From: Lysobacteraceae bacterium
GTDB lineage: Bacteria > Pseudomonadota > Gammaproteobacteria > Xanthomonadales > Xanthomonadaceae
Direction: 5' to 3'
Assembly (NCBI GenBank): GCA_031263725.1
Contig: JAISFF010000023.1
Location: 1-38,300, forward strand
Length of the DNA: 38,300 bases
Part shown: in pieces, positions 8,325 to 17,499 of the stretch
Layout of the letters: every line of letters starts with the position of its first letter
Numbering within the stretch: the first letter of the stretch is position 1
Translations under genes and position numbers: made by a program
Notes under the pieces: model-generated
Told to the model about the DNA's origin: nothing
Seen by the model: only the letters and a program-made list of their open reading frames with translations
The model's database searches: none

Positions 8325-9740
8325 ATGTCCGTTTCCGGCCAAAGTTCCGCCCGTAAACAGCTCTTCCAGAAACGTCTCGGTCTCCTTCATGACAGCCTGT
8401 TCAAGCGCAAGCTGCAAAAACACTTTCCCGCCGCATTCGCCACGCCCTGGACCCGCCGGCACTGGCTGCACGCCAGCCTGTTCGCCACACTGGGCGCTTT
8501 GGTGGCCACCATCGCCCCGGGATTCTCCACCGCGATGCAGAGTCCCGCGCACCTGCACGCGACGCTGCCGCTGGCGTTGCCGCCGGCCAATCCGGGCAGC
8601 ACGGGCGGCACGGGCGGCTGGCAGGTACTGCGGATCGAATCCGGCCAGACGCTGAGCACGCTGTTCCAGGAGATGGGCATCGATCAATCCACGATGCACC
8701 AGATCCTGGACTATCCGGGCACACGCAATTCACTGGCGCGACTGCGCACCGGCGTCGAACTGGGTTTCGACATCGGCGACGACGGGAAACTGCGCGCGTT
8801 CCGTTTCGACCGCGATGCCTCGACCCGGATCGAGCTGTCGCTGGACAACGGCAACATCCGCGAGCAAACGCTGGACCGCCCGACCACCACGCGCACCGTG
8901 GTCGCCAGCGGCGAGATTACGCAATCGCTGTACACCGCCGCGCGCAAGGCGGGGCTGACGCCTTCGGCGATCAATACCATCGCCGACGACATCTTCAAAT
9001 ACGACATCGATTTCGACAAGGACGTGCAACGCGGCGACCGCTTCAGCGTGGTCATGGAAGAGGTATGGCGCGAAGGCGAGCGCATCGGCGCCGGCAAGAT
9101 TCTCGCTGCCACGTTCAGCACCCGCGGCAAGACCTATACCGGTTTCCGCTACGAGCACGACGGCAGGACCGAATACTTCGACATCAACGGACGTCCGCTG
9201 AAGAAGAGCTTCATCCGCATGCCGATCCAGTACGCGCGGCTGAGTTCCAACTTCGGCGCGCGCCGGCACCCGATCCTCGGCACCATGCGCATGCACAAGG
9301 GCGTCGACTATGCCGCGCCGACCGGCACGCCGATCATGGCGGCCGGCGATGCGCGCGTGCAGTTCGTCGGCACCCAGCGCGGCTACGGCAATGTGGTCAT
9401 CCTCGATCACGGCCAGGGCTATTCCACGCTGTATGGCCACATGTCCCGTTTCGCCGGCATCCGCCAGGGCCAGCGCCTGGCGCAGGGCGCGGTGATCGGC
9501 TATGTCGGCGCCACGGGCCTGGCGACCGGCCCGCATCTGCATTACGAATTCCGCGTCAACGGCCAGCATCGCAATCCGCTGTCGGTCACCATGCCGCCGC
9601 CGGAGCCGCTGAAGGGCGCGCAACTGGCAGCATTCCAGGCCTATGTCGCCCCGGCGATGGCGCGCATCCAGAATGTCGAACAACTGATGTACGCGGAAGC
9701 CTCGCCGCCTCCGGTACGGACGACCGAACGCAAGGGCTGA
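8325..9740 (+). CDS. membrane-anchored M23 peptidase (MepM-like murein endopeptidase)
   Basis: A 471-residue zinc endopeptidase predicted to cut peptide cross-links in peptidoglycan. A cytoplasmic basic N-terminus leads into one membrane helix (about 47-65), so the rest is periplasmic. Residues about 99-180 form a LysM/OapA-like region (VLRIESGQTLSTLFQEMGI), then a connecting beta domain, then the LytM/M23 domain from about 300. Zinc ligands H324 and D328 (HKGVDYAAP) and the HLH motif (404-406) are intact, so it should be active rather than a degenerate activator. GAAGGA nine bases upstream fixes the ATG at 8325 over the in-frame GTG at 8319. It lies next to anmK and ampG, genes of peptidoglycan recycling. 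Confidence 0.92.
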   Translation: MSVSGQSSARKQLFQKRLGLLHDSLFKRKLQKHFPAAFATPWTRRHWLHASLFATLGALVATIAPGFSTAMQSPAHLHATLPLALPPANPGSTGGTGGWQVLRIESGQTLSTLFQEMGIDQSTMHQILDYPGTRNSLARLRTGVELGFDIGDDGKLRAFRFDRDASTRIELSLDNGNIREQTLDRPTTTRTVVASGEITQSLYTAARKAGLTPSAINTIADDIFKYDIDFDKDVQRGDRFSVVMEEVWREGERIGAGKILAATFSTRGKTYTGFRYEHDGRTEYFDINGRPLKKSFIRMPIQYARLSSNFGARRHPILGTMRMHKGVDYAAPTGTPIMAAGDARVQFVGTQRGYGNVVILDHGQGYSTLYGHMSRFAGIRQGQRLAQGAVIGYVGATGLATGPHLHYEFRVNGQHRNPLSVTMPPPEPLKGAQLAAFQAYVAPAMARIQNVEQLMYAEASPPPVRTTERKG

Positions 9741-9834
9741 GCACCCCCCCTGTTTTCATCGGGGCGTCCATCGGCGGCGTCCGGGCACAATCGGCATCGG
9801 CTGGCATTGGCGCCATTGAGGAGATCCGTTGCGC

Positions 9835-10956
9835 ATGTCCACCCGTTTCGCCTTCGCGTCCTCGCTCTATCTGGGCATCATTTCCGGCACCAGCGCCGAC
9901 GGCATCGATGTGGCGCTGATCCAGACCGAACCGGCTATCCGCCTGCTCGCAGGCCATACCTATCCCTGGGACGACAGGTTGCGCGCGCAGTTGCTGTGCC
10001 TGGGCCAGGGCCATGACGACATCCAGTCGCTGGACCTGCTGGGCCAACTGGATGCGCAGGTGGGGCTGGCGTTTGCCGATGCGGCGCTACAGTTGCTCGA
10101 CGATGCCAATATCGCACCATCGCGGGTACACGCGATCGGTTCGCACGGGCAAACACTGCGCCACCGCCCTGCCGCCGATCCACCGTTCTCGATGCAGATA
10201 GGCGACGGCAGCCGTATCGCCGAACACACCGGCATCACCACGGTCACCGATTTCCGTCGCCGCGATATCGCGGCCGGCGGCCACGGCGCGCCGCTGGTTC
10301 CGGCCTTCCATCGCGCCATGCTGCATTCGCCCGACGAGTCCCGCGCGGTGCTCAATCTCGGCGGTATCGCCAACCTGACGCTGCTGCCGCGGACCGGCCC
10401 GGTGCGCGGGTTCGACACCGGCCCCGCCAATGCGCTGCTCGACGCCTGGTGCCAGCGGCATACGGGAATGGCATTCGATCGCGGCGGCGTCCTGGCGACC
10501 CGCGGCAAGATCGATCACGAACTGCTGGAACGGTTGCTGGCCGATCCGTGGTTCAGGCAGCCCCCGCCCAAGAGCACAGGCCGCGAAATGTTCCATCTGG
10601 ACTGGCTACGCCCCCGGCTCGGCGGCACCGAGCCGGTCGAAGACGTGCAGGCCACGCTGGCGGAGCTGACCGCGATGACAGTGACCGACCAGCTCCGCAT
10701 GCAACAACCGGATACGGAACGGGTACTGGTCTGTGGCGGCGGCGTGCACAACCCGTTGCTGATGCAGCGTCTTTCCAGCTATTTGCCGGATGTCGCATCC
10801 GAATCCACCGCGCGATACGGTCTGGACCCCGATTTCGTCGAGGCGATGGCGTTCGCCTGGCTGGCGCGCGAGACCCTGGCCGGCCGGCCCGGCAATCTGC
10901 CCGCGGTCACCGGCGCCGAAGGCCTGCGCATACTGGGCGCGATCCATCCGGCTTGA
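9835..10956 (+). CDS. anmK: anhydro-N-acetylmuramic acid kinase
   Basis: AnmK phosphorylates and opens 1,6-anhydroMurNAc from recycled cell wall, giving MurNAc-6-phosphate. The 373-residue protein has the ATP-binding signature near its N-terminus ([16 protein letters not shown]), the glycine-rich [13 protein letters not shown], and [14 protein letters not shown], all typical. A C-terminal [13 protein letters not shown] adds the second nucleotide-binding glycine loop. GAGGAG (9818-9823) precedes the ATG at 9835; an in-frame TTG at 9829 is possible. It follows the M23 peptidase by about 95 bases and converges on ampG, whose transporter delivers its upstream substrate. Confidence 0.95.
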   Translation: MSTRFAFASSLYLGIISGTSADGIDVALIQTEPAIRLLAGHTYPWDDRLRAQLLCLGQGHDDIQSLDLLGQLDAQVGLAFADAALQLLDDANIAPSRVHAIGSHGQTLRHRPAADPPFSMQIGDGSRIAEHTGITTVTDFRRRDIAAGGHGAPLVPAFHRAMLHSPDESRAVLNLGGIANLTLLPRTGPVRGFDTGPANALLDAWCQRHTGMAFDRGGVLATRGKIDHELLERLLADPWFRQPPPKSTGREMFHLDWLRPRLGGTEPVEDVQATLAELTAMTVTDQLRMQQPDTERVLVCGGGVHNPLLMQRLSSYLPDVASESTARYGLDPDFVEAMAFAWLARETLAGRPGNLPAVTGAEGLRILGAIHPA

Positions 10957-10999
10957 AGCTGGAGCGCCGACGCTTCCGCATACCGAAGGAGCCGCTCAC

Positions 11000-12316
11000 T
11001 CACGGTTCCCGGACGGGAGGAGTCTTGCCCGGTTCCTTGATGTGCTTCCACAGCCATGCCAGCAGCAGCAAGGTCGGAATCACCGTGAATGCGCTCAGGA
11101 CAAAGAACGTGCTGTAGGACGTGGCCTGGACCACGAAACCGGATACGCCGCCGGCGAACTTGCCGGGCAGGTTGGCCAACGATACCAGCAACGCATACTG
11201 GGTGGCAGTGAAATTGCGGTTGGTCAGCGACGACATGAACGCGACCAGTACCGTGCCGGCGAATCCCTGCGACAGATTGTCGGCCGAGATTGCCGCATAG
11301 AACGCCCACGCCTGCGCGGGAAACTGCGTCATCAGCAGGAAAGCCAGATTCGACAGCGCCACCGCCAGCGCCGCGATCAACAGCATCCTGCGGAACCCGA
11401 ACGCAGCCACGCAGATACCGCCCAGGAAAGCGCCGGCGATTCCCATCCAGATCCCGTAGAGCTTGGAAACGGTTGCGATATCGGCCTTGGAATAACCGGA
11501 ATCCAGATAGAACGGCCCGGCCATGACGCCGATGACCTGGTCGGGAAACTTGAACAGCCCGACGAACAGCAGCAGTACGATGCCGAATGCCAATCCGTTC
11601 AGCTTGAAGAAACTGCTGAACGGCTGCCAGAAAGCCTCGGCGAAATCGATGCGCCGCCGGATCGCCGCATCCTCCCGAACCTCCGGCTCGCGGCACAGCA
11701 GTGTCGCGATGACCGGCAGGCACATCAATCCCGCCATCACCCAATAGGCCGCCTTCCAACTGCCGAAGTCGGCGATGTACAGCGCGCCAGCGCCGGCCAG
11801 GATCAGGCCGATCCGGTAGCCCAGCGTGTAGGTCGCCGCCAGCGCCGCCTGCGCGTTTTCCGGCGCGATTTCGATGCGGTACGCATCGACCACCGAGTCC
11901 TGCGTCGCGCCAGCGAACGAAGCGATGAGCACCCACAGCACCAGCGCGCCGACGCCCTGTTCCGGATGCACGAAGGCCAATGCCCACAGCCCGATCGCCA
12001 CCACGACCTGCGCCACCAGCAACCAGGACCGACGGTGGCCCAGGAATGCCGTCAGCGGAAACGCATAGCGGTCGATCAGCGGCGCCCAGACGAACTTCAG
12101 CGTATAGAAGAAACTGGCCAGGCTGATCAGCCCGATGTCGTCCAGGTTCAGGCCGACATCGCGCAGGCGGGTCGAAAGCGTGGAAGAAGCGATCAGCAGG
12201 AACGGCAGGCCGCAGCCGAAGCCGAGAACCGCCATCGAAGCCGCCGACGGCGTACCGAAGGCGCGCCTGATGCCCGACCAGCCTTTGTACGAGACTGGCT
12301 TCCCGCCTTCGCTCAT
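11000..12316 (-). CDS. ampG: muropeptide permease AmpG (MFS)
   Basis: A 438-residue major facilitator that imports GlcNAc-anhydroMurNAc peptides into the cytosol for recycling and, where AmpC is present, beta-lactamase induction. The N-terminal half has the AmpG hallmark GFGCGLPFLL followed by the transporter signature around FVWAPLIDRY, then AGATQDSVVDAYRIE; about 12 to 14 hydrophobic segments can be counted. Its ATG overlaps the xthA stop as ATGA (12313-12316), so it is translationally coupled to a DNA repair gene with which it has no obvious biochemical link. It converges on anmK with only 43 bases between stops. Confidence 0.9.
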   Translation of the reverse strand: MSEGGKPVSYKGWSGIRRAFGTPSAASMAVLGFGCGLPFLLIASSTLSTRLRDVGLNLDDIGLISLASFFYTLKFVWAPLIDRYAFPLTAFLGHRRSWLLVAQVVVAIGLWALAFVHPEQGVGALVLWVLIASFAGATQDSVVDAYRIEIAPENAQAALAATYTLGYRIGLILAGAGALYIADFGSWKAAYWVMAGLMCLPVIATLLCREPEVREDAAIRRRIDFAEAFWQPFSSFFKLNGLAFGIVLLLFVGLFKFPDQVIGVMAGPFYLDSGYSKADIATVSKLYGIWMGIAGAFLGGICVAAFGFRRMLLIAALAVALSNLAFLLMTQFPAQAWAFYAAISADNLSQGFAGTVLVAFMSSLTNRNFTATQYALLVSLANLPGKFAGGVSGFVVQATSYSTFFVLSAFTVIPTLLLLAWLWKHIKEPGKTPPVREP

Positions 12317-13116
12317 GCGCTGTAATCCACCACGAACGGCGCGTGATCGGAGAAACGCGGTTCCGGGAAGATGCGGCACGACTCCAGGCGCGCGCGCTGC
12401 GCCAGCGAGACCAGCTGATAGTCGATCCGCCATCCGACGTTGTTGGCCCGGGCAGCGCCGCGATTGCTCCACCAGGTGTAGTCCTGGCCCTGCGGATGCA
12501 GCACGCGATAGGCATCGGCCCAGCCCCCGGCGGGATCGCGCGCGTCCGCTCCCTCGGTGGCGTCGACGCACAGCGTATTGAGCCACTCGCGTTCGCGCGG
12601 CAGGCAACCTGAGTTCTTCTGGTTGGAAGTCCAGTTCTTGATGTCCAGACGGCTGCGGACGATGTTCCAGTCGCCGCACAACACATAGCGGCGGCCGCTG
12701 CGCAGCCACTCGTCCAGGATCGGCCGCAACCAGTCCATCACCTGGTACTTGAACTCCTGCCTCGGCTCGCCGGAGGAACCGGACGGGATATAGAACGACA
12801 CCACGCTCAGATCGCCGAACCGCGCCTCGATGTAGCGGCCTTCCTCGTCGAATTCGTCCCAACCCAGCCCGGTGCGAACCTCGTCGGGCTGACGCCGGCT
12901 GTAGATGGCCACGCCGCTGTAGCCCTTCCGGGTCGTCGCATCGCGGAACCAAGCCTTGTAGCCCTGCGGAAAGAACTCCGGCGCCGCCAGCTGATGCGCC
13001 TGTGCCTTGGTCTCCTGGATGCAGAGCAGATCCACGTCCCGCTTCCGGAACCAGTCGAAGAAACCCTTGCTGGCCGCGGACCGCAGGCCGTTGGCGTTGA
13101 AACTCATGATTCGCAC
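12313..13116 (-). CDS. xthA: exodeoxyribonuclease III (AP endonuclease)
   Basis: A 267-residue enzyme of the ExoIII family: it incises abasic sites and trims 3' ends in base-excision repair. The motifs appear in order: MSFNANGLRSA at the start, CIQETKA (metal-binding Glu), GYSGVAIYS, CGDWNI (Asp/Asn), WRIDYQL, and FSDHAPFVVDY with the catalytic Asp-His. It is divergent from pyrE across 138 bases, a common order in proteobacteria, and overlaps ampG downstream. Close relatives include Crc-like proteins that lost nuclease activity, but the catalytic residues are kept here. Confidence 0.93.
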   Translation of the reverse strand: MRIMSFNANGLRSAASKGFFDWFRKRDVDLLCIQETKAQAHQLAAPEFFPQGYKAWFRDATTRKGYSGVAIYSRRQPDEVRTGLGWDEFDEEGRYIEARFGDLSVVSFYIPSGSSGEPRQEFKYQVMDWLRPILDEWLRSGRRYVLCGDWNIVRSRLDIKNWTSNQKNSGCLPREREWLNTLCVDATEGADARDPAGGWADAYRVLHPQGQDYTWWSNRGAARANNVGWRIDYQLVSLAQRARLESCRIFPEPRFSDHAPFVVDYSA

Positions 13117-13254
13117 TGAACTATGGGGCCTGTAGATAGGAAATGGACAACCGGATGCGGGAAGAATCCGGAATATGCCCTAGAATTGGAGCGCCGCACC
13201 GGCAGAATCATCGACAGTCCACCGTTTCCTCGCCGCATTTTTCGCCGAACCATT

Positions 13255-13914
13255 ATGTCCGATTACCGCAATCGCTTCCTGCAACTGGCACTGGCTGCCG
13301 ATGCTCTCCGCTTCGGCGAATTCACGCTGAAGTCCGGTCGCATCAGTCCCTACTTCTTCAATGCGGGCCGTTTCGACAGCGGCGACCGGCTGGCCCGGCT
13401 GGCGGCCTGCTACGCGGATGCCGTCGACGCCGCCGGCCTGCGGTTCGATCTGCTGTTCGGTCCGGCCTACAAGGGAATCCCGCTGGCAACGGCGCTGGCC
13501 TGCGAATATGCGCGGCGCGGGCGCGACCTTCCGGTCGGGTTCAACCGCAAGGAGGCCAAGGACCACGGCGAAGGCGGCTTCCTGATCGGCGCGCCGATGC
13601 AGGGCCGCAAGGCGCTGATCGTCGACGATGTCGTCACCGCCGGCACCGCCATCGGCGAGGCGCTGGGCCTGATCGACGCCGCGGGCGCGACCGTGGCGGG
13701 TATCGTGATCGCGCTGGACCGGCAGGAAATCGCATCCGCAAGCGACCGTCGCTCGGCCACACAGGCGCTTGCCGCCGACAACGGCATCCCCGTGGTCGCC
13801 ATCGCCAGCCTGCGCGATCTGCTGGCTTTTGCCGAAAGTCAGCCTACACTGCACCCATATCGCTCGCCCTTGACCGCCTATCGCAACCGCTACGGTTGCG
13901 CGGATCTGCAATAA
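13255..13914 (+). CDS. pyrE: orotate phosphoribosyltransferase
   Basis: A 219-residue transferase that makes orotidine-5'-phosphate from orotate and PRPP in pyrimidine synthesis. The PRPP loop ALIVDDVVTAGTAIGEAL and the N-terminal FTLKSGRISPYFFNAG, which binds orotate, are both clear; the catalytic loop Lys/His lie in NRKEAKDHGEGG. The ATG at 13255 (MSDYRNRF) matches the usual family start, so the upstream open frame is not used. The next gene starts 18 bases downstream. Confidence 0.96.
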   Translation: MSDYRNRFLQLALAADALRFGEFTLKSGRISPYFFNAGRFDSGDRLARLAACYADAVDAAGLRFDLLFGPAYKGIPLATALACEYARRGRDLPVGFNRKEAKDHGEGGFLIGAPMQGRKALIVDDVVTAGTAIGEALGLIDAAGATVAGIVIALDRQEIASASDRRSATQALAADNGIPVVAIASLRDLLAFAESQPTLHPYRSPLTAYRNRYGCADLQ

Positions 13915-13932
13915 ACGTAACGGGAGACAGCC

Positions 13933-14583
13933 ATGCGAAGAGCACTATTTCTGGAAGCAGCGGCAATGATGCTGACACTGGCAGCCGGACCGGCTCTGGC
14001 GCAGCGCGGCGTCGCAATGGAGAAAAAACTGTACTGCTGGGAGCAGAACGGCCAGCGCACCTGCAGCGACACCCTGCCACAGGAGGCCATCGGGCGGGCG
14101 CGCGATGAAATCAGCGCGCGAAGCGGCATGGTGATCGGCAGCGTCGAGCGCGCCCTTACCGCCGACGAGCGGGCCAGCCAGGCGCTAGCGCAGGCCGAAC
14201 AGCGCGCACGGGCCATGCAGGAGGAAACCCGGCGACGCACCGACCAGGCCATGCTTTCCTCGTATCAGAACGAAGCCGAACTGCGGCGCGTGTTCAACGA
14301 AAGCATCAACATGGCCGAGAACAACATCAAGACCGCGCGCTACAACGCCAACAGCCTGCGCACCTCGCTTTCCTTGCTGCTTGCGCGCGCCGGGGCCAGC
14401 GAGCTGGAAGGCAGGCCGGTTCCGGAGAAAACCCGCACCGACATCCAGCGCCAGCAGTCCGAGCTGCGTTCGCAATTGCGTCTTCTGCAAGGCCTCGAGC
14501 AGCAGCGCATTGCGCTGGACGCGGATATCACCAATACGCTCGCCCGCTATCGCGATCTGAAAAACGTCCAATCCGCGAACTGA
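13933..14583 (+). CDS. secreted coiled-coil protein, DUF4124-like N-terminus, unknown function
   Basis: A 216-residue protein with a signal peptide (MRRALFLEAAAMMLTLAAG, cleavage likely after ALA at 21-23). The mature start KKLYCWEQNGQRTCSDTLP, with Cys35 and Cys44, resembles the short DUF4124 fold (Y-x-W-x-D-x-x-G-x-x-x-[YF]-S-D). The rest (about 70-210) is charged, heptad-rich and strongly helical, with blocks such as AQAEQRARAMQEETRRR and QRQQSELRSQLRLLQGLEQQ, so it is probably a long periplasmic coiled coil. It starts 18 bases after pyrE with GGGAG upstream and probably shares its transcript. I know of no assigned function. Confidence 0.8.
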   Translation: MRRALFLEAAAMMLTLAAGPALAQRGVAMEKKLYCWEQNGQRTCSDTLPQEAIGRARDEISARSGMVIGSVERALTADERASQALAQAEQRARAMQEETRRRTDQAMLSSYQNEAELRRVFNESINMAENNIKTARYNANSLRTSLSLLLARAGASELEGRPVPEKTRTDIQRQQSELRSQLRLLQGLEQQRIALDADITNTLARYRDLKNVQSAN

Positions 14584-14599
14584 TCGGGCCGGGCCGGCT

Positions 14600-14615
14600 T
14601 CCCGCCCGTGCGGGA
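14600..14615. terminator. weak hairpin between convergent genes
   Basis: TCCCGC (14600-14605) pairs with GCGGGA (14610-14615) around CCGT. It sits in the 67-base gap between the coiled-coil gene and algC, which converge. There is no T run, so termination strength is doubtful. Confidence 0.35.
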
Positions 14616-14650
14616 CCCTCCGGCTACGCCTGTCCGAATGCCGGAACCCA

Positions 14651-17008
14651 TCAGCCCAGCGACGTATCCGGCAGAACTTTCTGCAGCGCCCCCTGAAATA
14701 CGCGCTTCACCGAGTTGAGCATTTCCTGCGACGCCGCCTCGAACCGCAGCACCAGCACGGGCGTGGTGTTGGAAGCGCGCACCAGTCCCCAGCCATGCAG
14801 CCAGTCGGCGCGCAGGCCGTCGATCATGGTCAGGTGCGCTCCGGAAAAACCGGAACCCTCGGCCTGGACCAGCTCGACGAACCGCGCCACCAGCGCATGC
14901 GGGTCCGCCGCGCCGGCATCGATCTTGATCTCGGGCGTGCTGACACCGTTGGGCAGCCGCTCCAGCACCTCGGCAGGCGTCCGCGCATCCGCCGCCAGGA
15001 TCTCCAGCAGGCGCGCCGCCGCATACAGGCCGTCATCGAATCCGTACCAGCGTTCGCCGAAGAAGAAGTGCCCGCTCATCTCGCCCGCCAGCGCCGCGCC
15101 GGTCTCGCGCATCTTCGCCTTGATCAGCGAGTGTCCGGTCTTCCACATCAGCGGACTGCCGCCATGCTGCAGGATGTAGTCGGACAACATGCCGGTGCAC
15201 TTCACATCATAGATGACCGTCGCGCCCGGATTGCGCTGCAGCAGGTCCGCCGCGAACAGCATCAGCAGACGGTCGGGATAGATGATCTCGCCCTGGCGGG
15301 TGACCACGCCCAGGCGATCCGCATCGCCGTCCAGCGCCAGCCCGATATCGGCATCGAACTGCTGCACGGTCGTGACCAGGTCGCGCAGATTCTTCGGTTC
15401 GCTGGGATCGGGATGATGATTCGGGAAATCGCCGTCGATTTCGCAATGCAGCGGAATCACCTCGGCGCCGATCGCCTCCAGCAACCGTGGCGCAATTTCT
15501 CCGCCCACGCCGTTGCCCGCATCGATGACGACCTTCAGCGGCCGCTCCATCTGCACATCTTCGGCGATGCGCTGGATATACGGCACGTCGATCGCGCGTT
15601 GCTCGATACGTCCCGTCTCCGCTGCCCGGTGCAGCCGGCCTGCGGCGATGCGGCGGTACAGATCCTTGATCGAATCCCCGCTCAGCGCCTCGCCGGCGAC
15701 CACGATCTTGAACCCGTTGTAGTCGGAAGGGTTATGGCTGCCGGTCACCGCGATGCCGCAGCCGGTACGCAGGAAATACGTACCGAAATAGACCAGCGGC
15801 GTCGGTGCCATGCCGATATCGATGACGTTGCAGCCGGCCGTGCGCAGCCCTTCGCTCAGCCCGTCCACCAGTTCCGGCCCGGACAGCCGGCCATCCCGGC
15901 CGACCACGATTTCGGTCAGCCCCTGCTCCTGCATCAGGCTGCCGACGGCCTGGCCGATCATGACCGCGGTGGCGGAGGTCAGTTCCTTCCCCGCTATTCC
16001 GCGAATATCGTAGGCGCGGAAGATATCCTCGCTGAGCTCGGTGGCCACCGCCCCCGGCGTTTCCATGACGGGAAGCGCGGGCGCCAGTTGCTTCGCCGCC
16101 GGAGCGGCCGGCTCGGCGGCCGGCGGAATGGTCTTCCCGACGGTCTGCTGCAAGGTCAGCTCCGCCGCTCTGCCCACCGAATCCTTCGCCTTGCCCGGGC
16201 GGGCGACGCCGCTCTTTTGTATGCGCGGCAACATCAGCGTCAATACCGCCAGCAGCAGCAGCAGGCCGCCCACCATCAGGCCGCCTTTCGCTTGCAGTTC
16301 GAACGGTCCCGCCGGGACATAGGGCAGCGCCGAGACCACATGCATACCGGTTGCCCCGACCGATACGGGTATGTTCTGGCGATCCGCACCGCGCATGCCC
16401 TTGGCGACGACGGTATAGCTGCCTTGCTTCAGGCTCAGCAGTGCGCGCGCCGGAACCGGAATCGAATCCAGCGCCTGGCTCAGGCTCGTCACCGGCAGGC
16501 TGACATAGACCACCACTTCCTTGCCCGATCCCGTCCGCGCGGGCGCGGCCAGGCCCAGGCGCGGCTGTCCGTCCTCGCGCACCACGCCGGCCCTGGCCTC
16601 GTCACCGGCCAGCGCCGTTTCGAGCAAAGCCAGACGCGCATAGCCGAATTGCTCGATGTCCGCATAGAGCGGGCCCAGGTCGCTGGACCAGACCTGCGCC
16701 TGCAGCGCTCCCTGCCAATCCGCCATCATCGCGGCGGCGGCGGTCGGGCCGTCGTTTGCCGCCAAGGCGGCCTGCACAGGCGCGGACGCAAGCTTGTCCT
16801 GCAACTGCCGTGTCAATTGATTCAACCTGCCTTCCACGGCACCCGCCGCCTGCTGCGACACCTGCACCATGTCTCCGAACTGCGAATCCACCTGCCATTG
16901 CTGGATACCGTTCCATCCGAACCAGCCGCCCAGCAGCAGCAATATCACGCCCAGCAGCGGGGTCAGCCACTTGCGCTGCCCTGCCTGGACCTTTCCGTGC
17001 TTACCCAT
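14651..17008 (-). CDS. algC: membrane-anchored phosphomannomutase/phosphoglucomutase (AlgC-type)
   Basis: A 785-residue protein whose C-terminal 455 residues are an alpha-D-phosphohexomutase, making mannose-1-P or glucose-1-P for polysaccharide and LPS synthesis. The catalytic Ser is in TGSHNPSDYNGFK (Ser424), the Mg loop is DGDADR (560-565) and the sugar loop GEMSGH (642-647). Unlike cytosolic AlgC of about 460 residues, it has an N-terminal membrane helix (15-33), a roughly 200-residue predicted periplasmic domain (34-241), a second helix (243-261) and an Ala/Pro linker. The mutase therefore sits on the cytoplasmic face, tied to an extracytoplasmic domain of unknown role. It lies 23 bases after dut. 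The start follows an 11-base G run at 17014-17024; a TTG at 17035 overlapping the dut stop is an alternative start that would translate the run. Confidence 0.92.
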   Translation of the reverse strand: MGKHGKVQAGQRKWLTPLLGVILLLLGGWFGWNGIQQWQVDSQFGDMVQVSQQAAGAVEGRLNQLTRQLQDKLASAPVQAALAANDGPTAAAAMMADWQGALQAQVWSSDLGPLYADIEQFGYARLALLETALAGDEARAGVVREDGQPRLGLAAPARTGSGKEVVVYVSLPVTSLSQALDSIPVPARALLSLKQGSYTVVAKGMRGADRQNIPVSVGATGMHVVSALPYVPAGPFELQAKGGLMVGGLLLLLAVLTLMLPRIQKSGVARPGKAKDSVGRAAELTLQQTVGKTIPPAAEPAAPAAKQLAPALPVMETPGAVATELSEDIFRAYDIRGIAGKELTSATAVMIGQAVGSLMQEQGLTEIVVGRDGRLSGPELVDGLSEGLRTAGCNVIDIGMAPTPLVYFGTYFLRTGCGIAVTGSHNPSDYNGFKIVVAGEALSGDSIKDLYRRIAAGRLHRAAETGRIEQRAIDVPYIQRIAEDVQMERPLKVVIDAGNGVGGEIAPRLLEAIGAEVIPLHCEIDGDFPNHHPDPSEPKNLRDLVTTVQQFDADIGLALDGDADRLGVVTRQGEIIYPDRLLMLFAADLLQRNPGATVIYDVKCTGMLSDYILQHGGSPLMWKTGHSLIKAKMRETGAALAGEMSGHFFFGERWYGFDDGLYAAARLLEILAADARTPAEVLERLPNGVSTPEIKIDAGAADPHALVARFVELVQAEGSGFSGAHLTMIDGLRADWLHGWGLVRASNTTPVLVLRFEAASQEMLNSVKRVFQGALQKVLPDTSLG

Positions 17009-17013
17009 AGGTT

Positions 17014-17024
17014 CCCCCCCCCCC
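17014..17024 (-). repeat. 11-base G homopolymer at the algC ribosome site
   Basis: The plus strand carries 11 consecutive C, so the mRNA of algC has G11 ending five bases before its ATG (17008-17006). The run is the only Shine-Dalgarno-like sequence. Tracts of this length slip readily, and the count itself may vary among cells or be a sequencing artefact. Confidence 0.9.
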
Positions 17025-17031
17025 TTTCTTT

Positions 17032-17499
17032 TCAATGAACCCCGGTATGCCCAAAGCCGCCTTCACCTCTATCGGTTTCGGCGAACGAATCCACTACCTG
17101 CAACCGCGCACGCATGATCGGCGCCAGCACCAGCTGCGCGATGCGATCGCCAGGCTGGATGGTGAAGGATTCACGTCCGCGATTCCAGATGCTGATCAGC
17201 AAAGGCCCCTGGTAATCGGCATCGATCAGTCCGGTACCGTTGCCCAGCACGATGCCGTGCCGATGCCCCAGCCCGGAACGCGGCAGCACCAGCGCACACA
17301 ATCCCGGGTCGGCGATATGAATCGAAATGCCGCTCGGGATCAATTCCGCATCTCCCGGCGCCAGGGTGATTTCCGCATCGCAGGCCGCCCGCAGATCCAT
17401 GCCCGCGCTGGCGGCGGTGGCATAGGCCGGCAGCGGCCATTCGCGGCCGAAACGCGCATCCAGCAGCTTGATTTCCAACATGTGGGAACCCGAACTCAT
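17032..17499 (-). CDS. dut: dUTP diphosphatase
   Basis: A 155-residue trimeric dUTPase that hydrolyses dUTP to dUMP, keeping uracil out of DNA and feeding dTMP synthesis. Conserved motifs in order: [33 protein letters not shown], and C-terminal [10 protein letters not shown], the mobile arm that closes over the active site. The ATG at 17499 overlaps the coaBC stop as ATGA (17496-17499); the longer open frame upstream is within coaBC and not used. The order coaBC-dut-algC is the same as in Pseudomonas. Confidence 0.96.
   Translation of the reverse strand: MSSGSHMLEIKLLDARFGREWPLPAYATAASAGMDLRAACDAEITLAPGDAELIPSGISIHIADPGLCALVLPRSGLGHRHGIVLGNGTGLIDADYQGPLLISIWNRGRESFTIQPGDRIAQLVLAPIMRARLQVVDSFAETDRGEGGFGHTGVH

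Noticed and set aside
9741..9752. Short C7 run after the M23 peptidase stop
   Set aside because: Seven bases between genes are too short and not placed to influence a start, unlike the run at 17014.
14795..17038. A 747-codon open frame antisense to algC
   Set aside because: Composition is the mirror of the mutase gene and no family is recognisable.
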